From positions 1-11,848 of the forward strand of contig CAYMBJ010000101.1 of assembly GCA_964388665.1 (NCBI GenBank): a stretch of DNA of 11,848 nt, read 5' to 3'. Numbering within the stretch: position 1 is the first letter of the stretch; each line of letters starts with the position of its first letter. Below the pieces are notes generated by a model. The model did not search any database, was not told the origin of the DNA, and saw only the letters and a program-made list of their open reading frames with translations. Source of the DNA: CALCCV01 sp964388665 (GTDB taxonomy: Bacteria > Bdellovibrionota > Bdellovibrionia > Bdellovibrionales > Bdellovibrionaceae). Positions 1 through 5,882 of this stretch are shown here, piece by piece. The position numbers were made by a program, and so were the translations under genes.

Positions 1-132
1 AAAACTGGCGTCAGCAGTATGAAACGACTGTCCGTTTTTTTGGGGGAAGATCAGGTGCATACATTCAGTGTGAACAACTGACTCACCTGAACCAACGGTG
101 TCTAGCAGCGTGTTACGATTAGGACAGGTCAT
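1..132 (-). CDS. Start of an unidentified gene, cut by the left edge
   Basis: An open frame begins with ATG at 132 and stays open for 44 codons to the window edge. The start lies inside the last codons of the upstream gene (stop at 119), a 14-bp overlap like others in this operon. A purine-rich GGGGGTG sits four bases before the ATG and would serve as ribosome binding site. A second in-frame ATG at 60 is possible but has no clear Shine-Dalgarno. The visible residues begin MTCPNRN and later include the stretch MHLIFPQKNGQ. I recognise no domain. It is supported only by coupling to the operon and by the open frame, so it may be spurious. If real, it is the next gene of the replication-type operon. 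Confidence 0.45.
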   Translation of the reverse strand, partial: MTCPNRNTLLDTVGSGESVVHTECMHLIFPQKNGQSFHTADASF

Positions 133-502
133 GGATCACCCCCAAAATGTCAGTAACATTGCTGAATTCATTTTTTGTTTTTTTGGAGGCTTTTGTTTCA
201 ACTTTTATTTTTAGGATTTTGTCAAAAAAGACATCCGTTGTTTTCTTTTCACCAGTATCCATGTCGTCTTTATAAACCACGCTATACCAGCGATACAGCT
301 TAGTGTGTTCAGAAAATGATTCATAGTGAGCATTGAGCCACCCACGCAACTGTGTCCCTCGAAATTCACCTTCCATAATTTCGAAAGTGAACTGAAGGGA
401 TTTTCTTTTACCAATGAATGTGTCTGTTTTTATTTCTATTACTTTTGCTGAGTATTCACCTGGAGGTATTTTTGTTTGGCGAGTTCCTATCGTGAAGTCC
501 AT
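119..502 (-). CDS. DUF669/SSB-like phage replication accessory protein
   Basis: This 127-residue protein shows the pattern of phage DUF669 and related ssDNA-binding-type proteins. It has an N-terminal PPGEY turn (residues 13-17), a beta strand AKVIEIKT, then LQFTFEIMEGEFRG (36-49) followed by a conserved-looking LNAHYES segment (57-63). It ends with a lysine-rich beta region around 97-110. Such proteins are usually found beside helicases and recombination genes in phage early regions, which agrees with the helicase gene upstream here. The ATG at 502 is preceded by GAAGG at a good distance and overlaps the stop of the upstream HTH gene by 16 bp, so the two are translationally coupled. The family assignment rests on motif resemblance only. 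No catalytic residues are evident, and a single-strand DNA-binding role is an inference. Confidence 0.8.
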   Translation of the reverse strand: MDFTIGTRQTKIPPGEYSAKVIEIKTDTFIGKRKSLQFTFEIMEGEFRGTQLRGWLNAHYESFSEHTKLYRWYSVVYKDDMDTGEKKTTDVFFDKILKIKVETKASKKTKNEFSNVTDILGVIHDLS

Positions 503-714
503 TGAATACCTTCACCAAAAAGGTCCTTGCTTGCCACCCGCAACTGACTAGCGATATGGATAACTTCATCGCTCTTAGCTTTCGCACGACCCGAAATGAT
601 ATTCATCAAACGGTCGTAGCTGATATCCAACTGCCGCGACGCTTCGATCAATGAGCCGTACTTAAACACCAAGTGTTTTTTCAATGTACCTTTTTTTGAT
701 TCTGGCTTTGCCAT
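487..714 (-). CDS. Small XRE/Cro-type HTH protein
   Basis: A 75-residue protein almost entirely made of a helix-turn-helix of the Cro/XRE type. The first helices are around residues 11-28, the turn and recognition helix span LDISYDRLMNIISG (29-42), and two closing helices (48-65) end in DLFGEG, the usual tail of this fold. I chose the ATG at 714 because GGAGG lies four bases upstream; a longer frame opening at 747 lacks such a site. The gene follows the 265-residue unknown gene by 73 bp and overlaps the next gene (start 502) by 16 bp. A role as a Cro-like regulator of the element is likely, but its target is not visible. It is unusually lysine-rich at the N-terminus, consistent with DNA contact. 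Confidence 0.85.
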   Translation of the reverse strand: MAKPESKKGTLKKHLVFKYGSLIEASRQLDISYDRLMNIISGRAKAKSDEVIHIASQLRVASKDLFGEGIQWTSR

Positions 715-787
715 TGAGCCTCCGTTTCTACGACGGTGTTGTCGCATAAAACGGGCTTCATCGAAACCAGACAGATTTCACAGCAAA

Positions 788-1582
788 CTATTTCCGCTTC
801 AACCTGGTGGGCAGATCAATAATCTCATTTACAATTTTTCGGTATAACTTTCGATAGGTCTCTTCTTTTGCCCTCAAAGCATCATGTTTCAAATCTTTAT
901 GAAGTTCTAGTGCAATATCTCGAAATGATTTCTCAGCAGAACGTCTCAGTGACAAAACCTTAACTGCAATATCCATTTCTGTTGTTAAGTAACCGCGTGG
1001 CTCTTCGATTATTGGAAGCATATCCACCAATTTTTTGATTTCATCCTTGTTTGCTATTCGTGGAATCTTTAATAGAAAATAATTTTCACTATCAAACCTT
1101 TGTTCGTCTTTCAAATCATCCCATGCGCAATACTTTGGAATTGGATTCTTCAAATCTGAAATCCATACCGAAATGTTTTTGTTATAGTATTTTTTACGAT
1201 CCTGCCCCTTTGAGCTAAGTTCATTCAGAAATTTGTCTAGTGTGATTCCTGCCTTTGGCATAAAGGACAAACTTACTTGCCAGTCATTTGAAAACTCTGA
1301 AAACTTTTTTTCCTGCTGACGTAATGACTTAGCTCTCCGCCCATATCCAAGAAAGTCGTCACAAAACCACTCAAGCTCCCATCGAAACTCATCCAAGCTC
1401 ATCAAAAGTGCCAATCGGATTTTTTGCCTGATAACTCCATAGCTATGTTTGCCCTTTGGCATCTCAAGATTGAATGTGTCGATTGTGACTTTACTATTAG
1501 CTTCGTGGTTATTATTCATTTCAACCACGGCTCTACATTCCGAAAAATTTGATCTTGCTATTTTCTTCTTCGCCAATGACAT
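788..1582 (-). CDS. Unrecognised 264-residue basic protein coupled to the helicase gene
   Basis: I do not recognise this protein. It is charged and rich in lysine and arginine, with no signal peptide or membrane segment. The N-terminal half contains an aromatic patch (RWELEWFCDDFLGYGRR). The middle holds YYNKNISVWISDL and a hydrophobic strand NYFLLKIPRI. The C-terminal 70 residues look helical (KVLSLRRSAEKSFRDIALEL) and end in a very basic tail, which suggests nucleic-acid binding. The ATG at 1582 starts just past the helicase stop (1591), so translation is probably coupled. A TTG at 1588 is an alternative start; neither has a clean Shine-Dalgarno. Its position after a RepA-like helicase suggests a replication accessory or initiator function, as in broad-host-range plasmids where RepA helicase is followed by a RepC initiator. 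I see no sequence proof of that. Confidence 0.8.
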   Translation of the reverse strand: MSLAKKKIARSNFSECRAVVEMNNNHEANSKVTIDTFNLEMPKGKHSYGVIRQKIRLALLMSLDEFRWELEWFCDDFLGYGRRAKSLRQQEKKFSEFSNDWQVSLSFMPKAGITLDKFLNELSSKGQDRKKYYNKNISVWISDLKNPIPKYCAWDDLKDEQRFDSENYFLLKIPRIANKDEIKKLVDMLPIIEEPRGYLTTEMDIAVKVLSLRRSAEKSFRDIALELHKDLKHDALRAKEETYRKLYRKIVNEIIDLPTRLKRK

Positions 1583-1590
1583 CCCCAAGT

Positions 1591-2580
1591 TTAGGTGTGT
1601 GTTCCCATTTTATGTTCCTTATTGGGCGGGGTCGAGTATTTATATGGTCCAGACTTTGTCCCAGACCCTGAACGGCAAATTCTCCCTTCTGCAAAAAGAT
1701 CACGCAATGTTCTGCGCTTTTCAGTAGTCCGACCATAAATTTCTGGTTCAATTTCTTTCTCTGTCATTGAATGACCTGCATTGGTCAAAAGTTCCAGAAT
1801 TTGACTTTGCACCGATGACTCATCATCAAGGTTAGGTCCAACATCAATCCTCCCATCACCTGTCATAGTCAGTCTAGCTAAGGGCCAGTCACTGCCATAC
1901 CTCATTATCGTGGAAAATGTTCTGTGCTGTTTTTGACGATCCAATAGCAGTACGGAATCCACTGATCCAAACAAAGCGGTCGATCCCAAAATTTGATCTC
2001 CTCCGCCTCTTTCTCGTTTGGACAGGTGATGAATAAACATGATGTGAGCATTCGTTTCACGCGCAAGCTGAACGTATGGTGATATCGCCTGTGACACCTG
2101 CAAATAGTCATTGAGATCAATCAGCCCCCGAATGCCCAAAACCATCGTGTCAATAATGACCAGGCCGAAGTTATTTTTCTTAATTACATCCTTGAGCTGC
2201 GAAACAGTACGTGGAGCTTCGCTCAGTATAGATATGTCGTCGTCATCCACCGCGCCCATTGACCTGAAGTGTCTGCCAACTTCCGACAACCTATCTTCAA
2301 GAGCAATTAACAAGACATTGCGTTTTTGCGCTTCCTGTCCAAGAAATTGTTCTCCACGCGCTACCGCCAGGGCTATGCATCGACTCAATGTTGTTTTTCC
2401 GACCTTTGGCTTTGCCGCAAGCAGTGAACAGCCGCCCTGAATCAACAGATTATGAATTAGCCAAGGGACGGGCTCTTCCGCAAACTTTAATACGTTCGCG
2501 ATAGGAATCGGTTCGAGCGTTTTTGGTCTATTTTTTATTTCGATTTCTGGAAATAATTTGGGTTCGAAATGTGACGGCAT
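1591..2580 (-). CDS. RepA-like hexameric replicative helicase / AAA_25 ATPase
   Basis: A 329-residue RecA-fold ATPase of the RepA/AAA_25 type found in plasmids and phages, which unwinds DNA for replication as a hexamer. Walker A is AKPKVGKTT (56-64), with the family's usual loss of the first glycine. A strand LLIALED (90-96) carries an acidic residue as in this family. Walker B is LVIIDT (140-145), followed by IHHLSKRERGGGDQILGS (183-200), the hallmark segment of these helicases. The C-terminal 75 residues (about 256-305) look like a small winged-helix domain (ILELLTNAGHSMTEKEI...LRDLFAEGRI). The ATG at 2580 has AAGGA five bases upstream. The gene follows the HTH protein gene by 28 bp and is coupled to the unknown gene at 1582. 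ATPase assignment is strong; helicase function is inferred from the family and gene context. Confidence 0.92.
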   Translation of the reverse strand: MPSHFEPKLFPEIEIKNRPKTLEPIPIANVLKFAEEPVPWLIHNLLIQGGCSLLAAKPKVGKTTLSRCIALAVARGEQFLGQEAQKRNVLLIALEDRLSEVGRHFRSMGAVDDDDISILSEAPRTVSQLKDVIKKNNFGLVIIDTMVLGIRGLIDLNDYLQVSQAISPYVQLARETNAHIMFIHHLSKRERGGGDQILGSTALFGSVDSVLLLDRQKQHRTFSTIMRYGSDWPLARLTMTGDGRIDVGPNLDDESSVQSQILELLTNAGHSMTEKEIEPEIYGRTTEKRRTLRDLFAEGRICRSGSGTKSGPYKYSTPPNKEHKMGTHT

Positions 2581-2608
2581 TTATTCCTTTTGAATAAGGA
2601 GTAAATTA

Positions 2609-3379
2609 TCAATGACGACCGTCAATAGATTTTCGAATTTTCCGAGGCGGCCAAGGTTTTTCAAATTCTTCTTTGATCTTCATAAACTCATCGAATCTTC
2701 TCATGTGCTCAGCCATATCGGCCTCGTACTGTTCCCGATTACCTGAATAATCTAATGGCGATGGGCCACGATAGATGTGGAGTTTTCGCTCTGCCTCATA
2801 CATTGTTGAATTAAGTTCTTTTTTTGCGTTGGCAAAGTCCTCGTCAGTTCTGAGTTTTGAAACATCAATTATTCCTCTGGATTCATTGGCCTTGTTATGC
2901 AGCACCTTGTTCAAAGCTTGGGTCGTACTGACTTGTAAAATGGTTTCAACTTTTTGCTTTTTTGCCGTCGCGGCAGTTGCAAGATAGCGTTGCGCTTGCG
3001 AATGGTCAGGAACAGATTTTGTGACTGCTTTTTTCTCGCCTGATTTCGTTAGTTCATAGACAATTTGCTCATTGTCCTCAATCGACGACCTATATCCCTC
3101 CATCGCTTTGTCGGCGATCTCATCCAAAAAATTCAGAGCATCGCCAATCTCTTCTTTGATATCAATGTTGGTGGCCCTAGAAACAGCAAGTTTTTTCAGG
3201 ATCTGTTTATCTCGATAGACAGTTGCTTCACCGACTCGCAGAAGTTTCGCGATCATTGCATTGGACATTCCACGTCGTTGTAAATCGACAAGACTTCTCA
3301 GGCGATCTTGCCTGTCTGTGGGTAAGTCCTCAAGGCTGGTGACTTCCGTTTCAAATTCTTCAGGCAATCTATCATCCAT
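2609..3379 (-). CDS. HTH protein, first gene of the replication-type operon
   Basis: A 256-residue protein with a homeodomain/resolvase-type helix-turn-helix near the N-terminus (about 28-62: LVDLQRRGMSNAMIAKLLRVGE then ATVYRDKQIL). After it come long charged helices (70-165), including DHSQAQRYLATAATAKKQKVETI. The C-terminal third is acidic to basic, ending in PPRKIRKSIDGRH. The layout (N-terminal HTH, helical oligomerisation region) resembles small terminase or plasmid DNA-binding proteins, but I cannot name a family. The ATG at 3379 has a strong GGAGG six bases upstream. It is the first gene after a 177-bp gap that carries repeated TGATAGG sites, so it may bind them and control the operon. 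That link is an inference. The helicase gene follows 28 bp downstream. Confidence 0.82.
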   Translation of the reverse strand: MDDRLPEEFETEVTSLEDLPTDRQDRLRSLVDLQRRGMSNAMIAKLLRVGEATVYRDKQILKKLAVSRATNIDIKEEIGDALNFLDEIADKAMEGYRSSIEDNEQIVYELTKSGEKKAVTKSVPDHSQAQRYLATAATAKKQKVETILQVSTTQALNKVLHNKANESRGIIDVSKLRTDEDFANAKKELNSTMYEAERKLHIYRGPSPLDYSGNREQYEADMAEHMRRFDEFMKIKEEFEKPWPPRKIRKSIDGRH

Positions 3380-3391
3380 GTCCAGCCTCCG

Positions 3392-3409
3392 TGATAGGCA
3401 CTTCTATCA
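3392..3409. promoter_or_regulatory. Inverted repeat TGATAG-N6-CTATCA upstream of the HTH operon
   Basis: TGATAG at 3392-3397 and CTATCA at 3404-3409 form a perfect 6-bp inverted repeat with a 6-bp spacer. It abuts the Shine-Dalgarno of the gene starting at 3379. The half-site matches the larger palindrome at 3503-3517, so it is probably another binding site for the same regulator. Binding here could block ribosome access or transcript elongation into the operon. Confidence 0.5.
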
Positions 3410-3502
3410 TCACCTTCGTGACAGTTAGTTCAGCGGTTCATAAATGAAATGGTTTACGTACCGCCGGAGGTCCAAATTCAAACCCCATAAGTGATTGAAA
3501 TT

Positions 3503-3542
3503 TGATAGGCCCTATCATCGCTGTCCCCATTTCGATGATAGG
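3503..3542. promoter_or_regulatory. TGATAGG palindrome plus third half-site (operator cluster)
   Basis: TGATAGG-C-CCTATCA at 3503-3517 is a perfect 15-bp palindrome. Its right arm with two flanking bases (CCTATCATCG, 3511-3520) recurs as an exact inverted copy, CGATGATAGG, at 3533-3542, after a 12-bp spacer. Together with 3392-3409 this gives five half-sites within about 150 bp. The cluster sits just downstream of the antitoxin stop and upstream of the HTH-helicase operon. This is typical of an operator for a dimeric repressor. Good candidates for the binder are the HTH protein encoded at 2609-3379 or the small HTH protein at 487-714. I could not locate a convincing -35/-10 pair in this gap. 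Confidence 0.6.
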
Positions 3543-3556
3543 ATTTTCGTACATTC

Positions 3557-4048
3557 TTATCGACTCCACTCGGTTGCAATTTCGACCTGGCTCATTCCCA
3601 ATGCCTTTGCAATTTTCAATAGCGTTGCACGGTGTGGAATCGACGCTGAGTTAAAAAATCGAGACAAGGATGGTTGTGGTATCCCTGTCTTTTTTGAAAG
3701 CTCTCCGATGCCACCAAGGCTATCTACTTTGATCCGCAAAGAGTCCTTGAACCCACGAATGTTCTTTGCGATTCCTTCAAGGTCATCGAAGCGAACATAA
3801 ACGCCCTCGACCTTTTCCTTTTGGGTGCAATCGTTAATAAGGTCTTGAATGTCAGCCACGATCTCATCTTTTTCAGCCGGAACATCTTCTTCAGCCCACA
3901 TTTTCATAAGGTCATAAACGCCTTCAAATTCAAAGGCAGTGCCGACAGCATCCGTTACAAATTTATTAGAGAGACCTGCTTTGTGCATTTGAATCCCAAT
4001 TTCCATGAGCTCCATTTTAATATCTGGATTTACTGCCTGTGCTCTCAC
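3557..4048 (-). CDS. Putative antitoxin with C-terminal XRE-type HTH
   Basis: A 163-residue protein whose C-terminal 50 residues are an XRE/Cro-type helix-turn-helix: GGIGELSKKTGIPQPSLSRFFN (about 112-133), then HRATLLKIAKALGMS (139-153). The N-terminal 100 residues are acidic and helical, a plausible partner-binding region. I chose the GTG at 4048 because GGGAGG lies five bases upstream and the start forms a GTGA overlap with the stop of the preceding gene; a longer frame opens at 4063 without such support. The arrangement, with a RelE-like protein first and an HTH protein second, is that of HigBA-type modules, in which the second protein neutralises the toxin and represses the promoter. Antitoxin function is inferred from context and the HTH. 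The protein is longer than usual HigA proteins (roughly 90-130 residues), with an unassigned N-terminal extension. Confidence 0.8.
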   Translation of the reverse strand: MRAQAVNPDIKMELMEIGIQMHKAGLSNKFVTDAVGTAFEFEGVYDLMKMWAEEDVPAEKDEIVADIQDLINDCTQKEKVEGVYVRFDDLEGIAKNIRGFKDSLRIKVDSLGGIGELSKKTGIPQPSLSRFFNSASIPHRATLLKIAKALGMSQVEIATEWSR

Positions 4049-4443
4049 GATAACCTCCCACACTCGGTAAACTGTCCACGGCGGATCAATTCCAAGTGAG
4101 TCTTAAATTTTGCCATCATCCGCTTTTCTTTCTTCGGATCTGTTTTCACATACGCCTCACACAAATACGCTTCTGCGAACATTCCAACGGGCAGTCGCAT
4201 TTGCACTTTTCCAGCTCCGACCTGATGCCACTTTAATTTGAAGCCATCGGGTATCTTGCTGCCTTTGCCGTCGGTGGCAATGGACCAAAACTTGGAGTTC
4301 TGAAACTTCGCATCTTGCGGATACGTCTTCAGCAGCATCACATCAGGGCGGATCACAGTTTTGTACTCTGGATCAGTGAACACATGAGAGTGTTTCAAAT
4401 CGAGATATGAGTCCAAAGCCCATGCCGTAATTACGATGTCCAT
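4045..4443 (-). CDS. Putative toxin of the RelE/HigB superfamily (divergent)
   Basis: A 132-residue basic protein, possibly a divergent RelE/ParE-superfamily toxin. The pattern expected of that fold is present: an N-terminal helix starting WALDSYLDL (8-16), a middle helix (33-40), FWSIATDGKGSKIPDGFKLKW (52-72) in place of the usual compact segment, and the core strands KVQMRLPVGMF (79-89) and EAYLCEAYVK (91-100). A lysine-rich DPKKEKRMMAKF follows (102-113), matching where RelE/HigB proteins have the KK turn and last helix. If so, it would be an mRNA interferase acting at the ribosome. The ATG at 4443 has GGGAGG four bases upstream, and its own promoter lies 50-80 bp upstream. The stop overlaps the antitoxin start by 4 bp. 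The superfamily call is by pattern only; a non-toxin partner of the HTH protein is the alternative. Confidence 0.75.
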   Translation of the reverse strand: MDIVITAWALDSYLDLKHSHVFTDPEYKTVIRPDVMLLKTYPQDAKFQNSKFWSIATDGKGSKIPDGFKLKWHQVGAGKVQMRLPVGMFAEAYLCEAYVKTDPKKEKRMMAKFKTHLELIRRGQFTECGRLS

Positions 4444-4476
4444 TCAGCCTCCCAAGATCATATCGGCGGAGCCAAA

Positions 4477-4508
4477 TATAACCTTTATAACAATATAACA
4501 AATATACC
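4477..4508. repeat. Four short tandem TATAAC-type repeats over the toxin-antitoxin promoter
   Basis: On the plus strand TATAAC occurs at 4477, 4486 and 4494, and the variant TATACC at 4503, so the units are 8-9 bp apart. The third copy overlaps the -10 element (4492-4497). Regular spacing close to one helical turn suggests an operator read cooperatively by the HTH antitoxin. Iterons of a replication origin are a less likely alternative given their small number. Chance in AT-rich DNA cannot be excluded. Confidence 0.4.
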
Positions 4509-4520
4509 ATTTATTGTCAA
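4492..4520 (-). promoter_or_regulatory. Sigma70 promoter of the toxin-antitoxin pair
   Basis: On the minus strand TTGACA (4515-4520) and TATATT (4492-4497) are separated by exactly 17 bp, a near-consensus housekeeping promoter. Transcription would begin near 4485 and give a leader of about 40 bases before the toxin ATG at 4443. It lies in the 97-bp gap after the serine recombinase stop, so the pair is transcribed independently of upstream genes. The short repeats at 4477-4508 overlap it, as expected for autoregulation. Confidence 0.75.
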
Positions 4521-4540
4521 ATTTGTGTATTAAATCGAAT

Positions 4541-5113
4541 TTACGAGCATTTGAGTGCTTTTTGAACCGACCCGACCGAGATTCCAAGCTCAGAAGCGAT
4601 AGTTCGTATCGGGAGCCCCTTTGACCGCAAATCCCTGACTTTTTCTGAATCCAACCGCAATGCTGGCCGACCAAGTTTAACTCCTTTTTTCCGAGCATTT
4701 TCAACACCGGCCCGGACCCTTTCTCGCACAAGGGCAGCTTCAAATTCTCCGAAAGCTCCGACAATTTGCATGAGCAGCCGTCCGGCCCCCGTCGTCAAAT
4801 CAAGGTTATCCCGCAAAGAAACCATTTCCACGCCCAAGTCACTCCAGTCCTGCAAAACAGTGAGCAGGTCTCTAAGTGAACGAAACAGGCGATCCAATTT
4901 CCAGGTAAGCACAATGTCGATTTTTCTTTCAGCCGCCAACTTCTGAAGCTCCTTCAGTTTTGGCCGATTCGCCGTTGTTCCCGACATTTTTTCCTCGAAC
5001 ACCACTGTAACTTTCCAGCCCCGTCGGTCAGCGAACTCTTTGAGTTCCCGAACTTGCAATTCACAGGATTGCTCGCTGGTGCTGACTCTTGTGTAAATGG
5101 CGCAGGTTTTCAT
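4541..5113 (-). CDS. Serine recombinase (resolvase/invertase family)
   Basis: A 190-residue small serine recombinase, full length for the resolvase/invertase group. The catalytic serine is Ser11 in YTRVSTSEQ, with Arg9 beside it. KLDRLFRS (72-79) supplies the conserved Asp74, Arg75 and Arg78. The long E-helix follows around 105-138 (GRLLMQIVGAFGEFEAALVRERVRAG). The C-terminal 40 residues (KLGRPALRLDSEKVRDLRSKG, then IRTIASELGISVGSVQKAL) form the Hin-like DNA-binding HTH. It would cut and rejoin DNA at paired sites to resolve multimers, invert a segment or integrate. Its ATG overlaps the stop of the upstream gene as ATGA and has no strong Shine-Dalgarno of its own, so it is translated by coupling. 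I could not identify its crossover or res site. On the minus strand the toxin-antitoxin promoter follows within 30 bp of its stop. Confidence 0.93.
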   Translation of the reverse strand: MKTCAIYTRVSTSEQSCELQVRELKEFADRRGWKVTVVFEEKMSGTTANRPKLKELQKLAAERKIDIVLTWKLDRLFRSLRDLLTVLQDWSDLGVEMVSLRDNLDLTTGAGRLLMQIVGAFGEFEAALVRERVRAGVENARKKGVKLGRPALRLDSEKVRDLRSKGLPIRTIASELGISVGSVQKALKCS

Positions 5114-5754
5114 TTAAGCCCCAGTCGTTCAACATCGGGGTCGATCTCTGCATCTAGTTCACCATTTTCCTGAGCAAGTCGCTCCCACATTTCCTCTGTT
5201 TCTTGTTTGTAGGTCGGTCCTCCAATTTCATTGCTGCCGACCAAGTTTTTGCACTTTGATCCAATATGAACCCAGTGGCGATACTTCCTGCCAAGTCCTT
5301 TACCTTTTGAAGTGTGCTCATCACGCACTAAGATTTCATTGAACTCAGGTCGCCAACCTTCGCGGTACTTCTGTGCTACCAACTGACTTACGTCATCTGT
5401 GGCTCTATTTTTTGGAGCACGGGCAATCAATAAAATCACATAGCCGTTGATGACTCTGTTCTCGCCACTGAAAACAAAGTCTTTGCCTTTTTCTTTTCGG
5501 TGAGCCAGCCAAGCTTGATAAATTTCTGTTATTGATCGGCACACATCAGGTGCGGCCAACCCAACATCTTCGAGTGCAGTTATCCAACACCGATAAAGTG
5601 CATACCTTTGAAAGCCCGATATCAGCAGGTCTTCCATTAACCAGAGGGCTGTGATTTCATCGGACCGCCTTAACGATTTTTGGAGCCACGAAACCGCTTC
5701 GTCTAGTGGCAAACCAGACTTGGTTCGCATTTCCCATACTTTTTTATCAGTCAT
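5110..5754 (-). CDS. Orphan clamp-loader/RarA C-terminal-like protein
   Basis: A 214-residue protein resembling the C-terminal collar part of RarA/MgsA and related clamp-loader ATPases, with no Walker motifs and so no ATPase module. The similar features are an N-terminal helix pair with WLQKSLRRSDEITALWLMEDLL (about 23-44), ITALEDVGLAAPDV (58-71), corresponding to the family's ASEDIGLA segment, and VILLIARAPKNR (106-117), corresponding to LA-APKS. Further on, RDEHTSKGKGLGRKYRHW (144-161) is a DxHT...G...GR segment that I associate with phage and plasmid stand-alone members of this group. These are thought to act in DNA replication or repair. The ATG at 5754 has GAGG seven bases upstream; a GTG at 5757 is the alternative start. 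The stop overlaps the recombinase start as ATGA, so the two are made together. Family placement is from memory of motifs; function is inferred. Confidence 0.8.
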   Translation of the reverse strand: MTDKKVWEMRTKSGLPLDEAVSWLQKSLRRSDEITALWLMEDLLISGFQRYALYRCWITALEDVGLAAPDVCRSITEIYQAWLAHRKEKGKDFVFSGENRVINGYVILLIARAPKNRATDDVSQLVAQKYREGWRPEFNEILVRDEHTSKGKGLGRKYRHWVHIGSKCKNLVGSNEIGGPTYKQETEEMWERLAQENGELDAEIDPDVERLGLK

Positions 5755-5882
5755 CACACCACCTCATTTTTGTATTTGGTGATTTGAGTGTAAATGATGA
5801 CGATCTGTCGGAAAGGATTATCCGTTTACATAAGATTGATTATGGAAACATCAAATGTCAGTTATTTTGATTTGGGATAGGC

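Noticed and set aside
4048..4063. Longer start (GTG at 4063) for the antitoxin
   Set aside because: The GGGAGG that would drive the 4048 start lies inside this extension, and the GTGA overlap at 4048 is the typical coupled arrangement.
5755..5882. Resolvase crossover (res) site upstream of the recombinase operon
   Set aside because: I looked for paired inverted 12-bp arms with a central dinucleotide and found only weak, imperfect repeats, so no site is called.
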